Positions 62,246 to 64,000 of a stretch of 64,000 bases of DNA are shown here, one piece after another. The notes below the pieces were generated by a model. It worked only from the letters and a program-made list of their open reading frames with translations, had not been told where the DNA came from and ran no database searches. The position numbers and the translations under genes are program-made. The stretch lies in the NCBI RefSeq assembly GCF_010983895.1, contig NZ_CP048836.1:248001-312000 (forward strand). The letters run 5' to 3'. This DNA is from Nitrogeniibacter mangrovi (GTDB lineage Bacteria > Pseudomonadota > Gammaproteobacteria > Burkholderiales > Rhodocyclaceae). Position 1 is the first letter of the stretch, and every line of letters begins with the position of its first letter.

Positions 62246-63408
62246 CGGACCGGTTCCAGAATGCTGACGTAGTTGGCCACGGCCGCGCCCCCCATGTTGA
62301 AGATCGCGGCCAGTTCGGCATCCGGCACCTGTAGCTGGCCGGCGGTACCGGTCAATTGCATGGCGGCCATGACGTGCATGGACACTCCGGTGGCGCCGAT
62401 CGGGTGGCCCTTGGACTTGAGGCCCCCCGACGCGTTGACCGGCAGCTTGCCGTCGCGCATCACCAGGCCTTCCTCGAGGACCCGGGCGCCCTGGCCGGGC
62501 GCGGCCAGCCCCATGGCCTCGTAGGCGAGCAGTTCGGCAATGGTGAAGCAGTCGTGCACCTCCGCCAAGGATAGATCGTTGACCCGCAGGCCGGCGGCGT
62601 CAAGCGCCTGTGCCCAGGCGCGTCGCGGACCTTCGAAGCTGGTCACGTCACGCGCCGACATGGGCATCAGGTCGCTGACCTGGGCGCGACTGCGAATGCG
62701 GACCGCACGTTTGAAGTTGGCGGCGATGTCCTCGCTCACGAGCACGATGGCGGCGGCGCCGTCGGACACGAGCGAGCAGTCGGTCTTGCGCAGGTTGCCC
62801 ACGATCAGGGGGTTCTTGTCGGAGACCGTGTTGCAGAACTCGAAGCCGACATCCCGTTGCATGTGGGCCAGCGGATTCAGGGCGCCGTTGGCGTGGTTCT
62901 TCGCCGCGATCCGCGCCATGGCTTCCGACGGGTCGCCGTAGCGTGTCGCGTAGTCCTGTGCGATGTGGGCGAAGATGCCGGGGAAGGTCTCGCCCCGGGC
63001 GCCCTCCTCCTTGTAGTAGGAGGCACTGCCCAGAACGCGCGTGACATCGGCGCCGGACACGCCGGTCATCTTCTCCGCCCCCACCACCAGGGCGATGCGG
63101 GTGCGTCCGGCGGCGATGGCATCGCAGGCGGCAAAGAGGGCGCCGGCGCCCGAAGCGCAGGCGTTCTCGACGCGCGTGGCCGGGCGCCAGCGCAGGCTGG
63201 GGTCGGCCTGCATGACCAGCGACGAGGTGAAAATCTCCGGCACCAGGCCGCCGCCCAGGTGACCCAGCCAGATGGCGTCCACGTCGCGGCCGTCGACGCC
63301 GGCGTGCTCAAGCGCCTCGCGGGTGGCGGAAACGATCAGGGCTTCCAGGTTGGCGTCGTCGTGCTTGCCGAAACGGGTGTGGCCCCAGCCGATGATGCAT
63401 GCGTTCAT
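62242..63408 (-). CDS. Thiolase family acyltransferase (SCP-x-type)
   Basis: A 388-residue thiolase. VENACASGAGALFAACDAI holds the acyl-binding Cys; VHDCFTIAELLAYEAMG the His; and GLKSKGHPIGATGVSM the second His region. The HDCF rather than NEAF motif places it in the SCP-x-like group, found in lipid, sterol and aromatic side-chain breakdown. It probably cleaves a 3-oxoacyl-CoA derived from the acid activated by the adjacent ligase. ATG at 63408 has AGGAG in its leader (read on the minus strand). Confidence 0.9.
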   Translation of the reverse strand: MNACIIGWGHTRFGKHDDANLEALIVSATREALEHAGVDGRDVDAIWLGHLGGGLVPEIFTSSLVMQADPSLRWRPATRVENACASGAGALFAACDAIAAGRTRIALVVGAEKMTGVSGADVTRVLGSASYYKEEGARGETFPGIFAHIAQDYATRYGDPSEAMARIAAKNHANGALNPLAHMQRDVGFEFCNTVSDKNPLIVGNLRKTDCSLVSDGAAAIVLVSEDIAANFKRAVRIRSRAQVSDLMPMSARDVTSFEGPRRAWAQALDAAGLRVNDLSLAEVHDCFTIAELLAYEAMGLAAPGQGARVLEEGLVMRDGKLPVNASGGLKSKGHPIGATGVSMHVMAAMQLTGTAGQLQVPDAELAAIFNMGGAAVANYVSILEPVR

Positions 63409-63430
63409 TGTGACTCCTTGTGTCGTGATG

Positions 63431-63460
63431 TCCGCCCCGAATGCGAACGGACGGGGCGGA
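63431..63460 (-). other. Hairpin between the chemoreceptor gene and the thiolase gene
   Basis: TCCGCCCCG at 63431-63439 pairs with CGGGGCGGA at 63452-63460, loop 12 bases. It starts at the end of the chemoreceptor gene, and the loop and right arm contain GAACGGACGG, the motif also found before the PQQ dehydrogenase gene. No T run. Confidence 0.5.
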
Positions 63461-64000
63461 TCATTCGGTCACCATCTTGGTGATTTCCTGTGTGGCCAGC
63501 CGGGTGCGCTCGGCGAGCTTGCGCACCTCGTCGGCGACGACCGCGAAGCCGCGGCCGGCTTCTCCGGCCCGGGCCGCCTCGATGGCGGCATTGAGGGCGA
63601 GGAGATTGGTCTGGTTGGCGACCTCCCGGATGGCCTCCGCCATGGTCACGATCTTGTCCAGGTTGGCCTGCAACTGCAGGCGGTGCTGTTCCTCGATCGC
63701 CTGCAATTCCTTTTCCTTGCGGGTGGCGTGGATGTCCGCCAGGGCGCCGACCGAGCGCAGGGGGGTGCCCTTGGCGTCGCGGCAGGTCTGGCCGCGGGCG
63801 CGGTACCAGCGGTATTCGCCGCTCTTGGTTCGGAGACGGTTTTCCACGTCGTAGGGGGTCTGGCCGCTGATGTCCGCCAGATGGGCCTTGAAGGCGGCCA
63901 GGGTGGCGGGTGCGTCCTCCGGATGCAGCAGGCTGGCCCAGCTTTCCATCCGGTTGGGGAAATCATGTTCGTCGGAAAAACCGAGCAGCGCGCGTAACTG
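63461..64000 (-). CDS. PAS-MCP chemotaxis protein, 3' part
   Basis: The frame is open to the right edge (180 codons including the stop), so the 5' end is missing. A PAS domain ([40 protein letters not shown]) is followed by a short helix and the MCP signalling tip [20 protein letters not shown] with [20 protein letters not shown]. Only 11 residues follow before the stop, so the signalling hairpin is far shorter than in normal receptors. No membrane segment is visible in this part. A methionine at 63949 lies inside the PAS domain and is not the true start. Confidence 0.88.
   Translation of the reverse strand, partial: QLRALLGFSDEHDFPNRMESWASLLHPEDAPATLAAFKAHLADISGQTPYDVENRLRTKSGEYRWYRARGQTCRDAKGTPLRSVGALADIHATRKEKELQAIEEQHRLQLQANLDKIVTMAEAIREVANQTNLLALNAAIEAARAGEAGRGFAVVADEVRKLAERTRLATQEITKMVTE

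Overview
The window is a compact, GC-rich chromosome segment of a betaproteobacterium, most likely from the Rhodocyclales (Azoarcus/Thauera/Aromatoleum/Zoogloea type). This rests on the gene order mnmG-rsmG-parA-parB-atpIBEFHAGDC, the ubiJ-ubiE pair, the mreBCD-mrdA-rodA-rlpA-dacC-dat-ybeD-lipB-lipA run, and a sigma54/DmpR-controlled phenol hydroxylase set. No close relative could be checked by search. Nearly all the DNA is coding. No transposase, integrase, phage gene, CRISPR array or rRNA was seen. There is one tRNA (Arg, CCG), and no gene-free stretch exceeds 300 bases.

Layout. 1-6.3 kb: small metabolic and envelope genes (end of a glutathionylspermidine-synthase-like protein, an Fe-S-type uracil-DNA-glycosylase relative, a NosL-like lipoprotein, an ATP-grasp protein, a PHB-depolymerase-like esterase, thiol peroxidase Tpx, a DUF481 protein, a Sel1-repeat protein). 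6.5-17.9 kb: mnmG-rsmG-parA-parB, then a near-consensus sigma70 promoter and the complete F1Fo ATP synthase operon with its terminator. 17.9-25.9 kb: ubiquinone genes, phoB-phoR behind a Pho box, a PilZ-like unknown, a HIT protein, a glutamine amidotransferase and two small periplasmic proteins. 26-29.9 kb: gatCAB with an extra lipoprotein gene between gatA and gatB. 29.9-40.8 kb: a palindromic, MITE-like element, then genes for cell shape, peptidoglycan and lipoate.

40.9-49.3 kb holds the most unusual cluster: a TonB-dependent receptor, a protein fusing a DUF422/CruF-like membrane half to a CrtC/AttH-like lipocalin half, a YfiR-like periplasmic protein, a hybrid histidine kinase and a REC-GGDEF diguanylate cyclase. 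Overlaps and short gaps suggest one transcription unit that could link an outer-membrane or periplasmic signal to c-di-GMP.

49.4-54.5 kb is a DmpR-type activator followed by two palindromic upstream activating sites, an IHF-like site, a -24/-12 promoter and dmpLMNO. The operon has neither dmpK nor the reductase gene dmpP. 54.6-58.3 kb: a DUF4197 protein, Rep helicase, a tiny membrane protein, a cytochrome c5-like lipoprotein and the tRNA.

58.3-63.4 kb, on the minus strand, is an alcohol-oxidation and CoA module: a thiolase, an acyl-CoA ligase, then behind a second sigma54-type promoter a PQQ alcohol dehydrogenase with a lanthanide-type Asp motif and its cytochrome c. The window ends inside a short PAS-MCP chemoreceptor gene.
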